From Bacillota bacterium (GTDB lineage: Bacteria; Bacillota; Clostridia; Lachnospirales; Bianqueaceae): DNA of 5,881 nt. Both the position numbers and the translations under genes were made by a program. Below are positions 5,364 to 5,881 of this stretch, one piece after another. The notes beneath the pieces were generated by a model. The model had not been told where the DNA came from, ran no database searches, and was given only the letters and a program-made list of their open reading frames with translations. The stretch spans positions 1 through 5,881 of the forward strand of contig JAFUJY010000257.1 of the NCBI GenBank assembly GCA_017467985.1, written 5' to 3'. Within the stretch, counting starts at the first letter, position 1, and each line of letters opens with the position of its first letter.

Positions 5364-5881
5364 CACAATCTGGCCACCCTGCTCCAGTTCCACCACCAAG
5401 CCACCGTCATCACTGATGGCCAATGCCGTTCCCGCATGCATTACATCATCCCGCAGAAATGTCACTTTGCGTCCCAATATAAAGCACCGTTCCCGGTACT
5501 CATCCATATGATTGTGGCTGCCTAAATATTCGCTGCGCTGTAAAACTTCATTAATGATACCCGCAGCGATTTGATTCCGTGAGACCGTGGGGAGCTCATT
5601 GCCAAAAACAGAACCCGCTATCAGCTGTACTTCTTCCGGAAAAGCCTCTGTGGGGGTGGTCACGTTGATGCCAATGCCCAGCACCAAACTATCCAGCTGT
5701 CCTGTGGAACCATTGATGACTCCTTCAGTCAGAATTCCGCAGACCTTGCGGTCATTTAAGAAAATATCATTCACCCATTTAATCTTAGGATCTTTACCGC
5801 AGAACTGCTCCAAAGTACAGCACACCGCCACTGCCGCCATGGTAGTCACATCCACTGCCAACGAAGGGCTCATCTGCGGGC
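5328..5881 (-). CDS. birA: Biotin-protein ligase BirA, C-terminal part (cut by window edge)
   Basis: The visible 184 codons run in frame from the window edge to a TAA. The enzyme activates biotin with ATP and attaches it to a lysine of carboxylase carrier domains. Seen are KWVNDIFL (bases about 5757-5780), where the Lys is the biotinyl-AMP contact, KVCGILTEG, and GIGINV (5661-5678), all central-domain hallmarks. An SH3-like C-terminal domain follows (about 5331-5474), with GRKVTF at its start and SGEVSIRP at its end. The GRGRxG biotin loop and any N-terminal DNA-binding helix-turn-helix lie outside the window, so it cannot be said whether this is also a repressor. The Met at 5873 is internal: codons for Pro and Gln precede it in frame. 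Its 3' end overlaps the plus-strand gene by 36 nt. Confidence 0.93.
   Translation of the reverse strand, partial: PQMSPSLAVDVTTMAAVAVCCTLEQFCGKDPKIKWVNDIFLNDRKVCGILTEGVINGSTGQLDSLVLGIGINVTTPTEAFPEEVQLIAGSVFGNELPTVSRNQIAAGIINEVLQRSEYLGSHNHMDEYRERCFILGRKVTFLRDDVMHAGTALAISDDGGLVVELEQGGQIVLQSGEVSIRPV
5352..5374 (+). repeat. Compact hairpin across the plus-strand gene's stop codon
   Basis: GCCGGATTGT (5352-5361) pairs with ACAATCTGGC (5365-5374) through ten base pairs, one of them G-U, around a 3-nt loop. The TAA stop begins at the last stem base (5361) and continues into the loop. No T-run follows on either strand, so it is not a classical intrinsic terminator. It could protect or define the 3' end of the plus-strand mRNA, or be a chance result of the birA coding sequence. 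Confidence 0.4.

Overview
The window reads as chromosomal DNA of a Gram-positive anaerobe, most likely a member of the Clostridia (Bacillota). The grounds are strong GGAGG-type ribosome binding sites, a lipoprotein-type PstS, direct-repeat TTTACA boxes of the kind PhoP binds in Gram-positives, and Clostridia-like protein wording (for example KWVNDI in BirA). The base composition is roughly balanced. This placement is an inference from family resemblance.

Left to right: bases 1-150 are a dense cluster of nested inverted repeats that ends in a plausible terminator for the operon beside it. Bases 206-4129, all on the minus strand, are a complete high-affinity phosphate uptake operon transcribed right to left: pstS, pstC, pstA, pstB, phoU. 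Every junction overlaps or abuts within 1 to 8 nt. Bases 4130-4337 are a divergent intergenic region with a TATACT -10 element for pstS, four TTTACA-like boxes, and a perfect 13-bp inverted repeat. Bases 4338-5363 on the plus strand encode a divergent polysaccharide-pyruvyl-transferase-like protein. Bases 5328-5881 on the minus strand are the C-terminal part of a biotin-protein ligase (BirA), cut by the window edge. Its tail overlaps the tail of the plus-strand gene by 36 bp, and its terminator lies inside that gene.

The genes of the operon form one system. PstS is the lipid-anchored phosphate receptor, PstC and PstA are the membrane channel, PstB is the ATPase, and PhoU is the cytoplasmic regulator linking transport to phosphate signalling. 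The TTTACA boxes suggest PhoP-type control under phosphate starvation. No phoP/phoR pair is in the window.

The most striking observation is that PstS is circularly permuted. The half that is normally C-terminal (starting at the phosphate-binding SREDGSGTR loop) comes first, right after the lipoprotein signal. The half that is normally N-terminal (starting at ITVAGSSSVTP) follows and ends at TTWEEIE, exactly where the first half would normally begin. The reading frame is intact and the gene sits normally in its operon, so this looks like a functional permuted binding protein, not a broken gene.
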